Under the pieces are notes generated by a model that saw only the letters and a program-made list of their open reading frames with translations, ran no database searches and was not told the DNA's origin. Shown piece after piece: positions 10,774 through 24,600 of a stretch of DNA of 64,000 nucleotides (positions are counted from its first letter, which is position 1; each line of letters opens with the position of its first letter). Source of the DNA: Mytilus californianus. Lineage: Eukaryota; Mollusca; Bivalvia; Mytilida; Mytilidae. A program made the translations under genes and the position numbers. The DNA lies in contig NW_026262712.1 in assembly GCF_021869535.1 (NCBI RefSeq), positions 64,350,100-64,414,099 of the forward strand, read 5' to 3'.

Positions 10774-13700
10774 GATATTTTGTTCTGTTTTCGTGGTTTC
10801 TCTGATATAAATAAAATTGAGAGGCCTGCAAATTATTTAAATTTACATCTTACCCTTCCGGAGAACCTGAGATCACCCCCAGTTTTTGGTGGGGTTCGTA
10901 TTGCCCAGTCTTTAGTCTTCAGTGTTGTATTTTGAGTACTGTTGTTTATCTTTTCGTCGTTTTTCGTTTTTTGCCATGACATTGTCAGTTTGTTTTCGAC
11001 TTATGAGTTTGAATATCTCTTTGGTATCTTTTGCCTTCTTTTTAAAGACTCTTCGAAGTCATATTGTAGCGGCTGTTGATTGAGAATATATATTTAATGG
11101 GAGAATGGCGGATACACGTCGTTTAACATTTCGTCCAAATAACTCAACAAATATATATAAAAGTCAGTTAGCGGGTAACATACGATCATCTTAGATAGAA
11201 AAAAGAGTCACAAAATATCAGCCATCAAGGTCCTAAATTCACAGCAACAATAATGCATCGTGCTTAAGATTTCTTTGTATCATTACGTATTACGAAGTTT
11301 AATAGTTATTTTGGTGTTTCAGCGGGATTTATCGATTGTAAATATACTTCCTATGCATTCTTATGGAACGCGGAAAACACATTCATTATCCATTTATAGA
11401 TTAACGGCATAGAACTAGACATTGAGTAAAATCAATAACACGAAATTTATTGGCGGATTTCGGGTGCACTGGAAGAGAAGTTAAGCATTTCCTGTTCTAT
11501 TATCTATTATGTTGCTCCTAGTAATGGATCATTTACATGTTGAAACATTGCAGTTACATTTACTTTCCGTCCATATGTAAACATTATATGTTGAAACTGC
11601 CAATTTTTCATCATAATTCTAAGCTATAATTGAACCATTTGTAATGGTAAGGATTCATTAATATCTAAATTGAAAAAAAGAACAATTCCTTGTTTCCCAA
11701 CAAATCTTGTACTGGTTATCCCCTTTCCAGAAATTTAAACAATCCATAAGTAAAATTCCTCTTTGAATTGTGTCTGATTATAATGATGCATTCAATGACG
11801 TAGTTAATATTTGTTTTGGTTTATTTTTGAAAGAAAAAAATCTCCGTACTACATTAATTGACGTTGAAAATAAAAACAACCTGGCTATGTTAAAATATTA
11901 AGGCTAAAAATATTTACGAATCTTGACAATAAGTTAACAATAGAGGGAAAATCAGAGTTAAGATTCATTGATATTGAATTTCTTCCGTATGAACTAAGCA
12001 AGTGTTTTGCATTGTTTATCAGCAACTCTTCATGTGTCTTTTTAATATGTTACCGGATGGGTGACTGGGTGAACAATAGGACGTTTTCCATAATTTAAAA
12101 TACACTTGAGATTGTGTATTCTCTTGTCATCTCATCAAAAAGATGTGGAAAGCTCAAATTGATCAGTCAAAAAGATTAGTCGTTCATGAATATCTTCAAA
12201 TAATATACTAAGTTTCATTAAATTCCTTAATTCATCTCAGAGACATTGAGCATACCTGACGAAAGACGGTATAACGTAGTATGTATCCTTGCTCCAAAGT
12301 AATAGAATGATGACTGACTATTTAACTTTGATGCAATATCTGTCATGCATAACTCTCGACACAGAATAAGGACACCTACAGCTTACAGTTGAAATGGTGG
12401 TATCGGATCAAAGATAACATTGCCTTTCGTGTATTCGATTTAACGAATTAGAAATTAGACTATTTTGAAAAGGAACTGGGGATATCGAGCAAACGACTAT
12501 TTATGGATTTTCTCTCTATCTCTCTCAATACGCATTGAAATGTATATACCATCAAATTAGAAAAAAAATCTGCAAATCAATTCATTTTCTGTTTGAATTG
12601 TTTTACACTAGTCATATTGGAGCCCTTTATAGCTTTATGTTCGGTGTGAGCCAAGGCTCCGTGTTGAAGGCCATACTTTGACCTATAATTGTTTACTTTT
12701 TACACATTGTGACTTGGATGGAGAGCTGTCTCTTTGGCACTCATACCACATCTTCTTATTTCTATATCCCAATCTGTTTTTTCTTACAATTATATGATAA
12801 TAAATACTTAGATGTGCTAGTCTGCCGTAAAAGACTGCGCCACCTGCAATAGAGATGAACTCGATTTTGGAATGCCCCTTTCATGTCTCTACCTTTTACC
12901 ATCACCTCGCAACAACATTGTGGAAGGTAAAATTAACGCGAATGCCCGTACGTCCGTCTGTAACACACTTGTGGCAACTGTAGAGCTAGTGTTGTGTTTC
13001 GCAATCGATCTTCATCACGTTTGATATACACCTTCGATATAGAAAAGTCTATTCACTTTAAAGGTCGAAAGACGATGTTACATATTCTTGTTTAGTTGAA
13101 AATAAAAATCTATGAGGTAACAAGTACATTAAGGTCAAAATTAACAGACATAGAAGAAACATATGCCGCACTTGTCAATAGTCATACAACATTGTTTAAT
13201 CAAACATTAAAAACTAAAATGCCGTTTTTTCCCATTTACTCAACTGTATAAGGAAAGCTAGAAGCTCATCGCAAAAAAAAAAAATAAAGAAGCCTTTCCT
13301 TTTCTTCATACTAAATTAAAAGATAAAAGTGAATTCCAATTAAAAAATGCTTGACAACCAAAACAGGAAAAATATCGTTGTGGTAGGTATAACAGACATA
13401 AAGGCAAAACGTTTTCAAGACAGTAAACTACTTGTCGTATTCATATATAGTATATACGATAACTCTACTACATGAATTTTCGACGATCATTTACATTTCG
13501 TGTTCATTTCAAAGTGTAGACAGTAATTGAAAGGTCGAACTCCCTGTTCACGAAAAGCTATTAAGCGATGTAGAAAAAGTTGTGCTTATTATGTTTATTT
13601 ATAGATTAAGGAACAGATTGATAGAAAAAAAAACAGACTATAAATCATTTTACTAATTGGCAAAAGACAATAATCCTTTTATACAAAGAAAACAGGTACA

Positions 13701-16700
13701 TTGGTGTATGTGTGTCCATAAAAAGGGGCAATACAAATTTAAAGTCGATGAATACCGAAAATAGCATGGCGCGAAAAAAAAAAGAAAAACGACGAAAAGA
13801 CAAACAACAGTTTACAAAACACCACACAAAAAACTTAATACTAGGCAACACGAGTCCCAACGAAACCCGGAGGTCATCTCCGATGCTCTGGGAGAGTGGG
13901 CAGATACAAATTCGATAATGTTACAATCCATGACAAGAGGTTGGGATTGTGCATTCGACAATTGGGACATATCTATGGTCATCTGTGTCAAATATATTCC
14001 AAAACGGTCTACCAAATCATGCATGCGTCAGTAAGAGATAACTTCCTCCTCTTTCCCACTTGAAACCCTTGGTTCAATTACTTTCTTGTAAGTAGCAACC
14101 GTCTTTTAAGAAAGCATTATAGGAAACACAAGGGGTGAACCAGTGGGCAAAGGGACATTAAAGGTAACATAATAAATAAGTACAGGATTTATTTATTCAA
14201 CACTCTATCTAGTGCAATATCCAAAACAACCAGTACACAATTTTACAGCATACAAACAAAAGAAACCGCGTCCGTCCGTCTACAACAATCCTTAGAAGTT
14301 TAATAATTTGATATTGCCATTGATTTTATCTTCTTACCATAGGTTTCCTTTGTCTCATTTTTTATTTTTCCTTATTTTCCTAAATTTGATAATTTCAAGG
14401 TCATTTTGAAGAACATTTAACATCAAATCATTAAGAAGTGTTCTGAACAGGGTACTTAAGAAGCTAAGGTTGTGATAAAAATCAAATATGTTTCGAGAAT
14501 CAACCAAACATTACAAGTCGAAGAAAAAAAATCAAAAGTAAAAAACGTACCGACTAACAAAGTCTACAAAATACTACACAGGAAACTAAAAAATTATCAT
14601 CAAGAACGCAAACAAAAACCGAAGGTGAACTCGGTTGCTGCAAAAGAGACGGCTGTTCTTGCTCCACTAGTGACGCCCAACATGTTACTCCTGTTAAAAC
14701 ATTCAAGTGATTTTATTTCCAGAAAAAATATAGGTCTAGCCCGAAGACATCCTCAAATTCAGAAACCATCTGTACATGCAAGATCTCCTACCAAAATCTT
14801 GACGGAATGTGACAAGATGAAATAAGCACGGTTTATAGGACAAAAGATAAATGTTTAACGAAAAAATAAGGAATACTGGACGACAACAGATGGTTATTAC
14901 TCATAATTGCAGAAGAAAACATAAGCAGTAGTCTACAAAACACTGCATAAAGATTCAAATACTGAGCAACACGAATCCCACTAAAAACCGGGGTCATATC
15001 AAATGATTTAGAAGGGTAAGCAGATCCTGCTCCACATTTGACACCTGTCCGGTAACCCACATTGACTATTGACTGCATGTTATCAAAATCTGCATTAAAC
15101 TACACGTATTAAAGTTCAGTTTAAGTTTGAGGAAACTAATGCCGAGTTTAGGCAATTATCGACAAGACTTTGGAATGAAATTGTGGGTGTTTGTGGTCAA
15201 ATTTGAAGTTAATGTGTTCAAAAGTATAAATGAAAGCTATTTTTTGGGGTACGTGATTATGAATTTTGTAGGACAGTCTGCAGTTTTCTGGAAGATATTT
15301 CAATTTTCAAGAATGCTGTTTGATTCGAATAAATTACATCCATTTAGGTTCCATTGCTTCCAAATGATTGACAGTAATATGTACTTAATCCGTATGTTCT
15401 ATAATTTTTCAGTGGTCAGCGGGCTTAATTAATAAGCTATTAACAGTAATTCTGGCTCAATTTCGTCAAAATAAGCTAAAACAAAAACCGTTGATGTATA
15501 AGTCAATAATTCAATTCATTTAAATCCGTATTCATGCAACCTTTTATTTAACCTCTAGTGGAGATGGGTTGCGTATAAGTAAAAATGTGGTCATCATGCT
15601 CATTCCTTAAACAGAAAAAAACGTGGTCATCATATTCATTCATTAAAAAAAGAATGTCGACATTGAAAAATGAAACAAGGGAGACATAAGGAATAACCAT
15701 TATGTTGACAGATCCTGCCAACAAATAATCTTTCTTTTGCAGGTAACCGATGATTTTCACATACTTTTACCAATAACATGAACTCAAACCGACCTAGAAA
15801 AATCATCATTAAACGATTGCATGTGTTTGTCTGTCTACTCTGTCTATTAATGTTTATATCGGATTATATGACCGTCGGAAGTCTTCGGCGGTCATCTAGT
15901 GGATAATTAGATGGTGTCTAGTCTAAAATACTCACGAAATGCTGATACAATATAGCGAGTTCATGCATTTTCTTTCTCTACTTTTTGTAATTTAGAAATA
16001 CGTTTAAGTATTTTATAAATCAAGTATATGAGAATTTTAGTCAAATCGGTGAACAGGAGTTTAACATCCATGCCCCTTTAAAAGTTTTATGACAGCTGAC
16101 AAGTGAATACAATAGCTTAAATGCCCCTTTAATGAAACTGGAAAGTATATATATAGATGGAAAATCAGATAGAAAAATCGCTTTACTCTACAATAATGGT
16201 ATAAACACGACAAAATATAGGGACAAGTAAAAAAATACCAAGTAATTGTAATGTATAATCTACTTTACAGCTTCTTCAGTGCACGCAGAGCTCAGAATAA
16301 AACTGTTTTTCACGTCTTTGCATTCTGACATTCTATCGAATAGTGTGCTAATATCTGTTTTCATCTGTCAAAATTTGAGTTTACGACCGATATGTACACT
16401 ATTTACTAAAATCACAGATACCAGCTAGGTATTTTTATTACTCATTAGTAATTGATAACGATTAGCATTGACTACTTTATACCACGATGCGTTAGCACTC
16501 TTCTGTGTATATGATCGCCAGTTCTGTCAAAATAGCAGGGTAGTCGTTATCAAATTCTTTTTTTCTGAATTTTAATGTCATTTACTTATTTCATTTTTTT
16601 TTCGATTTTGATTATGATTTGTATATACAGTTTTTGAAACTAATAGCGTTTCTGTTGCAATTAATTTGCAATTAGTTGAAGGTAAAAATAATAATTTGAT

Positions 16701-16860
16701 TGCACTATACGTAACAACACCGTACCCGATAATGTCATTTACCGAAGGAAACGACAAATTCTTCATTGTGTTGAAGTTAAGTACTTTACACTTCATTGAC
16801 AAATATTTAGATGATCCCGGACTGTTGAACTTCGTTTATCTGTATGAGTAATAATTAGTC
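10774..16860. other. Intergenic DNA between the two EGF-lectin genes
   Basis: No convincing gene. It contains family A copies at about 10855-11045 (reverse), 13735-13920 (forward), 14500-14700 (diverged, forward) and 14880-15065 (forward), and a family B copy at about 12590-12765 (reverse). Frames within these, such as 13712-13918 and 14472-14825, are read through repeats. The remaining sequence is AT-rich and featureless to me. Confidence 0.5.
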
Positions 16861-16938
16861 ATATATTAACAGTTAAATACTTTAATTACAAGGAAATATT
16901 ACATCAAAAAGACGCTATTTATTTATCAACACAGCACT

Positions 16939-18354
16939 ATGGATTCTCAGCAAGAAACTGGATATGCAAATTCTACAATATCAGGTAGCAATACAGACAG
17001 AAATAGCTACGAGCTAGTACCCGATAATAATTACCTCAGCCTAATTAAAAAATATCGTACACAAAATGAGGATAATGTGTATGATGTTATTCGCAAAGAG
17101 GAAGCAACTTTACAAAATAACGAAAGGGCAATTAAAAGGAAACCAACATGGAAATTATTAGCTATACTTTTTTGCACAATTTCTGTTATTTTAAGTGTTG
17201 TAGTTATATACCTTGTCACCAACATATTGTATATTAGAAGGTACTCGTGTTTATATAACGATAAATATCAAGCAGAACACGATACTGATTTTTCTTGTAA
17301 GTGCAAAAACGGAAATTCCGGACGATGTTGTGAAATAACTCCATGTGACAGGGTTATTTGCGAAAGCGGAAAATCCTGTCTTTATTCGGGGAATATAACA
17401 TTATGTGTTGGTGATTTAACTCAGGCGTCAGGCCTCGTTGACTGTAAATCGATCTGTGACAGTTCACCTTGTGGAAATAATGGTCAATGTATAGAAGTGG
17501 TCGGAGGGTACAAGTGTGTTTGTTTTTCTGGATATACCGGTGTTCTTTGCTCAAATTTAATAAATCCTTGCAGTCGTTTACCGTGCAGAAACAATGGAAC
17601 CTGTACTGAGAATGGTTACGAATACAAGTGCACGTGTACAAAAGGGTTTTCTGGATCTGACTGTGACGAAACTCCATGTTACAATTCCCCTTGTAAAAAT
17701 GGTGGATTATGTGAGAATACTGATAACGGACGTAATTGCATTTGTAAAAATGGCTATAGTGGAGAAGATTGTGAAATAACTCCCTGTAGTAATGGTCCCT
17801 GTGAAAATGGAGGATCGTGTTCAATTTGGGGAAATGTCTATCATTGCACATGCCCACTTGGTACATTCGGACTGAAATGTGAAAATATGTCATGTGCATT
17901 TCCAGAGTATAGACAAAAGGTTCTTTTACAAAGGACCTGCAACATCTTACCGTGTCCAAAACACTGGATGTTCAACATCGCTACGTTTTCGTGTTATTGG
18001 ATAAGTACCTACAAAGCTAACTGGAGAACGGCATATTTAACATGCCAGCGGATGCAACCACACGCGTCCTCACTTGTTTATATTCAATCTCACAACGAAA
18101 TTAATTGGCTCAAACAGTTTATAAACGAAGACATATGGGTAGGTGGACGTGTGTTTAACAATCAGTATCGGTGGCAGAGTTCCGAGTACAATTACACTAT
18201 TAACAATCTGTCTGATTTATGGGCCAGGAATGAACCAAACGTATTTACAAATGAATACTGCGTACAACTTTGGAAAACAGCTGAAGGTTTACTTCTTGAC
18301 GATACACCATGTGGTTATGAAAAACACTTTATTTGCAAAACTAATCAACTTTAA
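16939..18354 (+). CDS. Type II membrane protein with EGF-like repeats and C-type lectin domain (paralogue 2)
   Basis: An intronless 471-aa paralogue of the 9237 gene, clearly similar over its whole length and in the same orientation, so a tandem duplicate. The tail has YLSL at 32-35 and YDVI at 48-51 (ITAM-like, 12 residues apart) plus YELV at 24-27. The membrane span is about 71-97. Four full EGF-like repeats and one partial one precede a C-type lectin-like domain (about 340-467) that has WVGG and an EPN motif, which in this superfamily marks mannose-type calcium-dependent binding. The second site still reads LDD rather than WND. The start is the first ATG; the leader before it resembles that of paralogue 1 (TTATTTATC and ACACAGCAC blocks). 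The ligand is unknown. Confidence 0.93.
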   Translation: MDSQQETGYANSTISGSNTDRNSYELVPDNNYLSLIKKYRTQNEDNVYDVIRKEEATLQNNERAIKRKPTWKLLAILFCTISVILSVVVIYLVTNILYIRRYSCLYNDKYQAEHDTDFSCKCKNGNSGRCCEITPCDRVICESGKSCLYSGNITLCVGDLTQASGLVDCKSICDSSPCGNNGQCIEVVGGYKCVCFSGYTGVLCSNLINPCSRLPCRNNGTCTENGYEYKCTCTKGFSGSDCDETPCYNSPCKNGGLCENTDNGRNCICKNGYSGEDCEITPCSNGPCENGGSCSIWGNVYHCTCPLGTFGLKCENMSCAFPEYRQKVLLQRTCNILPCPKHWMFNIATFSCYWISTYKANWRTAYLTCQRMQPHASSLVYIQSHNEINWLKQFINEDIWVGGRVFNNQYRWQSSEYNYTINNLSDLWARNEPNVFTNEYCVQLWKTAEGLLLDDTPCGYEKHFICKTNQL

Positions 18355-20947
18355 ATAATCTAGAACAATTAAGCAGTCAATACATTATTGTTCAAGCCAA
18401 AGGATAAACAGAATTTAGATGTTTTTCATTCATGCATTTTTTCTTCTTTTTTTTTCTTTTTTTACCATACCATTGTCAGTTTGTTTTCGACTTATGAATT
18501 TGGTTATTCCTTTGATATCTTTTACCTCTCTTTTGTCTCTTTTGTGATCAATTATAGTTTTTAATCGACCTAAACTGTCCATTTTCATGTGTTAGTCAAA
18601 CTATTCGTCTCATAGTCCTATATAGGTGTGTCTCGGGAGTAGTCCTATGTTTCAAGGCTGATGCGATAGACGCGATCTTCATAGTAACCTATTTTTAAAC
18701 ATCTTTTATATAGCGATAACAAGTTGTACAAAAGTAGCGGTATTGTGTTTGTCTGATACAAATGAGGCAATACGTCTTAATGACGTCTAAATTATAAAGA
18801 AACTCAAGGTTTAAACTCCCACAGGCAAAGTCGACCTTAGATGGATTTGGCTATTTTTAGGTCCTTTTTGGTCATATAGCTCTTCAACTGTTTCGGTTAT
18901 TATACATCATTGGCTTTCAAATATTCGACTTTGAAAATTCATTCAATAAGCCAGCTTGTATTTTTTTTTTTGCAAAAATCGTAAACAAAATTAAACTTAT
19001 TCTGATAGTTTTATAATGTCATTGTAACTTACAGAATTCTCTTCACTGTCCTACTTTTCGTTTAATTGCCGTCATGTAAAACTGAGGAGATGTGGTATGA
19101 TTTTTAATGCGACAACCTTCCACCAATGAAGTGGTAGTAAGCAATTGTAGGTCACTGTGCGGCCTTCATCATTGAAAAAAACCACACCGGATAGTCGGCT
19201 TTAAAATGTCCAGACATGAAAAATGTGAAACAATTAAAACGAAAAAAAAACTACTTTGAAACCTATTATATTTATTTTCCCAACGATCTTCTATCATGTC
19301 TGTCGTGACTAGCAACTTTAAAACGAATATCATTTAACGACTTAAACAAACATAACAGCCAAATGCTTACAAACTTTAGAGAAATGATACATCAATGGTT
19401 CTCTTCAGACCAACAACTGATAATATGAACGAGCATCACAATGAATGATAGAAACAGTAATCTTGACAAGAAAACATAAAACAAAATATGAAACGCCCTG
19501 AAATTAATAATTGATACCAAAACTTGGGAAAGCTTCATGATCCAATTTTATTTTGATGACAAAACCGTCCAATATTACTTCAGGTAGAAAACGTAACACA
19601 CCCATTCACTACTATCCTATCAAATGTTGCAAAGTACCAAAATTTTCCAAAATGATCTCATAATAAATTCATCATAAGTGAGTTATGGTTTTTGGCATCA
19701 ACATGATCACCACCTTTTCGAAAAATGATTTTTGAAACGAATAAACAATGAATGATATAAACACTCGTTTAAGTTGTTTCACATAATTCAGACCCCCTTA
19801 TAGCTGACTATACTGTGGGAGTTTTTCTCAATTTTTAAAGATCGCATACTGACGTACAATTGTCTATATCCACGTCATTTGAACTCTGGTGGATATTTGT
19901 CTCATTGGCCTCCACATCTTCTTATTTTTATACTTTATAAATTTCGTGCGTCTTGAGCGCTTTACAGGATTTAACTTCAACAGGAACGCTAAAACCTAAT
20001 AATTTGAAAGCCAGGGATATAGGACCTATATGACCAAAAAGGACCTAAATAATAAAAGCATGGCCTGAAATGCAAAATGAGCATCTACTGATCCAGATCT
20101 TTCAATGCAAAATTCTGTGTCTGTTGTTGTCATTGACGTTTTTTTTCAAATTGAGCAATAAATAGTTTAAAATGAAATGAGTGTCCAAACCAGAACTGTG
20201 TAAATTAGAGCATAACATGCTAAAATTTGCATTTCAGCAAAAAATTCTTACATCAAAACGGGAACAAGACAAGAATGTTCATATATATATATTATCGATG
20301 TATGTTCATCGGAAATTTATGAAAAAATATAGTTTCCAATGACTGTATTTTTCTGACTCTCCCATGACATATACATCACTCGTGCATGTTATAACAGGCC
20401 TGCCCTGTCGACGCTCCTGGACATTTTTGTTTGTCTAAAGTTTATGCGAATTCTGATTACCATTACAGTCGTCAGTTTGTACATTTTATATTAGTTTCAC
20501 ATTTTTCTCTTTCTACTAAACTAAATATTATTATTTTTTTTAAATTTTAGTCATATAATAGGCAAAATCCAATAGAATCTTCAGTAATAATGACATGCCT
20601 GTTTTCGTGTGTAGAACTACTACGGGGTCTTTGGATAATATAAAGTGCTATATCATATTATTATAATGCTGAAATTTACAATTCTTGCAAAAGGTTTTTT
20701 ATTGGATTGTTCAATAATCATTGCATAGTAAATATTTTAGACACATTATTTGACACATAACACTAGTACCTAAATTCGTGTTGTTTTTTTTAATTATCAT
20801 ATTTTAATCAAATAAAAATGTGTATTCTCCTGATTAATATATTTAAAGAAGCGTGTTGCAAACCCGGAAACATCATGTCACATTTCAAAAAATTTGAACC
20901 ATCATATCCTAATGAATGTTACTCATTTGTTGATAGAGATAACGCAG
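18355..20947. other. Intergenic DNA between the EGF-lectin and filamin-SPRY genes
   Basis: No gene seen. Repeats: family A in reverse at about 18435-18545; a repeat containing GGTCCTTTTTGGTCATATAG at about 18800-18960, whose diverged reverse copy lies at about 19945-20055; family B at about 19088-19205 (forward) and 19850-19935 (reverse). An AATAAA on the minus strand near 20698-20703 could end the filamin-SPRY transcript, about 245 bases past its stop. Confidence 0.5.
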
Positions 20948-21624
20948 TTAAATAGAAAGAGCATCTAAAGCTTCTTCTGGTATTCTACTGACATCAGACC
21001 CATAGAATATTTCCATGGTAATATGTGTTTGTTCTGGGTTGTAAATACCAAAAACTGGCCACAGTGGGGCCTCTTTCGGTGAAACTACTAAGTTTTTGAA
21101 GTGAGCTACTACCTTTCTACTTTTTAAATCAACAACTATCCAATGCCTTTTAGACGTATCCAGCAAAAATCCATAGTGTAATTGAGAATATGATCTGATT
21201 GATAAGGGAATTCGATCACTAAATGGATAATGACTTAACATTTGACCATTATGCCACCCATGAAGACACACTTTTCCACAAAGGTGGCATCCACTTCCAC
21301 TGATTACCCATGCAAATGGACTACGGTCGTTTCTAAAACTTTTATCGATTACGTCATTCCTTGCAAGACCAATCTCAAATAAAACTGTCCGTCGAATTAG
21401 GCGCAAAATTTTGAATTTTATAGAAATTTCCCAATAAAACAGTCCAGGTTTGTTGAAAGATCGTGTTCCAATGGTTCCCGGAAATAAACGAAGTCTTCGA
21501 GTTCCACTTTTACTTTGAGTAGAGCCATATATTTGTTTTGTCGATTTCAAAGCCATCGTAAGACTGTCACGTGAGACTTCTACTGAGGGATGAGAAACAG
21601 CTGCATCAAATGCTATGCTTATAC
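20948..21624 (-). other. SPRY-like exon of the RING-less gene
   Basis: The last coding exon, 677 bases, starts after a CAG acceptor with a phase-1 junction and ends in TAA. It aligns over its full length with the last exon of the TRIM-like gene (39064-39743), sharing FNKPGLFYWE, HICGKV or HLCGKV, and HYGFLLD followed by KRHWIVVDLK. The match of exon boundary and phase in both genes shows they descend from one ancestral gene. Confidence 0.92.
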
Positions 21625-24600
21625 CTGAAAATGTAATGACTTATACTTAAATTATGACAACGATATTCACAACTTCTAGTTAATTTATCTTTCACAGGAG
21701 ATAAACTGGAAATATTGTTCAACAAGTATAAACATATGTTAAGAAAACAAAACAAAATCTACATTATAATCGGAACAGAAAACAGTGTGACTTAATTAAA
21801 AAACGAAAAGGAAAACAAAGTTAAGAAGATACTGTACAGAAATCTTAGGATAAAGCAGTCTGAGCACCAACGAACTCATATGCTCTATACAGGTATGCAA
21901 TGCCTTCTTCAACAATTCAACAATGCTGGTTCAACTTCTTATTTTACTTTTTTTCTTTTATTTATAAGATAATGATTTTTTTTCTAAATCCATAGAGCGG
22001 TGATGCGTGTTGAGAAATGCAACCATTTGTTCTGACGTAAAAACAATTCTTTGTAATAGAGTTTCTAAAGTTGTTTTGTTTAATCCTACAAGCAGGAAGG
22101 GCGTATCATGGACGTAACTGTCAAATAATCAAAATACAACTTAACATTTTGTTTTCCTCAACAAGTCCCGCTAAAGGAATATAAGTACAATTTATTCGAC
22201 TCAATATTGAGTCATGTGAAATATTTCCTGCCATTGTTAAAGACTTACAGTTTACGTCATTATACAACAAATTCCGCTCAGTTATAGTACCAGAATATTT
22301 TCGTGGAGAAAAGTCTATAAAAAAGAAAAGGTTTGTGTCAAATGATGATAGAATGTTATGACTGTATTTCTGCAAACATGTAAAAATTAAAACATCAACA
22401 AACCTTGATACTGTGTTTATCAACTGTTTTGTCCTTTAGATGACAATTAGAATATATAGTTATGAATAATTCACTTAGTCTGCTCAATCTTTTTAGTCAT
22501 TTGAAATTGAAAATTGAAAATGTTATGCCTGAAGAGCTGCGTTAAATTTGCTTCGGATGTGTACAAAATGTAATTACATGTTACATACAAAAAAAATCAT
22601 TTAATTGTAAATTATTGTAATCCTAATTATATGAAGAATTATGACTTGTCAATTAACATTTGAAGGAAAGTCCAACACCGCTAACAACTTCCCTTTATAG
22701 AAGAATATAGTAAAGCATTTATTTTTTTTATGCCCCCGCCGTCACCGGAGTGGACACATTCTCCATTTATTTCAATTTATTTAATGCATATTGATGCCAA
22801 TAATAAACAACTTTGCTAGTTAAAGATAAAATTTACTTACTATCCGTGTTAAGTTGATCTCTGGCAGAGTATATCGGTGCATCTTGCAGGGACTCATCTG
22901 CAAGTGATATGAAAAGTCTGTGCTTATGGGGTTTTAACTAAGTATAGTATGGCATATATTCTGGCACAGCCTTTGTTGTTTATTGAACAGTTGTCCTATG
23001 TCATGCTTTAAGGTGCAGACATTTGCCTTGGAAGGGTCAACTATTGAGACAAACAGACGACTGACAATAAGAATGGAAGAGATAAAATTTATTTTCCTTC
23101 TTTCAACTTCAGATTTTTTGTATGGTAAATTATAAAGTGTATGGTTTTTGATTTACATTTTGATACGATTTGTCAGCGCACTGAATCGTTATATTTCTTA
23201 TTTATTAAAATATTTATATTTACTTTTTACTGCTGTGGTGCGTCTCTCAATCCAAACAAGTCTTCAAATGTTTTATTTTGAAGTAATCACAAAGTTTTAT
23301 GTTCAAATGAGCAAAGCGAAGGAGAACATTATTATTTTTATTTCTTACTATTGTAATTTTACTACAGACTGTTAACAAGATGACATAGATCACACACTTC
23401 TACTACTGCTCCTTTGACTGTGATATCGACTTTATCAAAGACATTGTCATAACCATAGATCACATGATTGATGTGAAGTGTCTAGAGCTTTCTTAGCTTT
23501 TTTTTTAGCTATCTCTATAGAACCAGGTTTAATCCACCATTTTCTACACAAGGAAATGCCTGTACCAATTCAGGAATATTTCAGTTGTTTTCCATTCGTT
23601 TGGTGTGTTTGAGCTTTAAATTTTTGCCATTTGATAAGGGACTTTCCGTTTTGAATTTTCCTTGGAGTTCGGTATTTTTGATATTTTACTTTTTTTTTCG
23701 TTTACTGTTGATGCGCTCTGTTAACTCTATTTCAAGTTTACATTATTTCGATTTTTGCAGTTGTATGTTCATGGATGAAATTTGATTTGGGTATACTTCA
23801 ATGAGAATGTTACATGGCCACTCACTCTTCACTAGGCATCGGATCCCAACTGACGTGGCTGCATATTTATACATCCCGCACAGTCAAAAGGACGCCCCAA
23901 TTAAACAAAATTTTTACTACTGAGCGGCAATAGTCCAGAGAAGCCAATATGTCTATTCCCCATTAGTCTAACATACTGAAAGTAAATGTAATTATAACTG
24001 GATTATTTTCAAACTTACCTAAAACAGTCAGACGTGAAGGTGGTTTTGTCGCCACAACACCTGTAAAATTATAAGATATGTTCTTAGAGTAATTCCGATA
24101 ATATTTTCGTTTGAATTTATTACATTTGAAATTTAAAAAGAGATCAACCTGTTACCTCTCTCATTGTACAATTTCATATAAAAAAAAGTATGTTTAGAGT
24201 AAAGTGACTGTTCAACTATCAGTTGTTAACTATTTACCTTTGAAAGTTCTCGGTGTCCCACGATACAAAATATCATCTGAAAGTAAAACAGGAATATCAT
24301 ATATCAGTTAAACAGATATTAAAAATGAGTTATTCTTAAAATTTCTTGAAAATTAATATGATTAGGAATAACGGGTACAGTACGCATCGTATTGGTCAAT
24401 TTTTTATTGCGTCAAAAACGTCATTCTTGCGCCATCATAAAATCACAAAATTTCGAGTCTTTTGGTCATTCGTGACTCTTTTTGATCTAAATGATATAAA
24501 GTCTCGTATAACATGGTGTGAAATTAATTCAATATTTCATATGTACATTTCGAAGATTTACTTCTCTTCCGTACTTCTCGGAAAGAAATATAGGATATCC

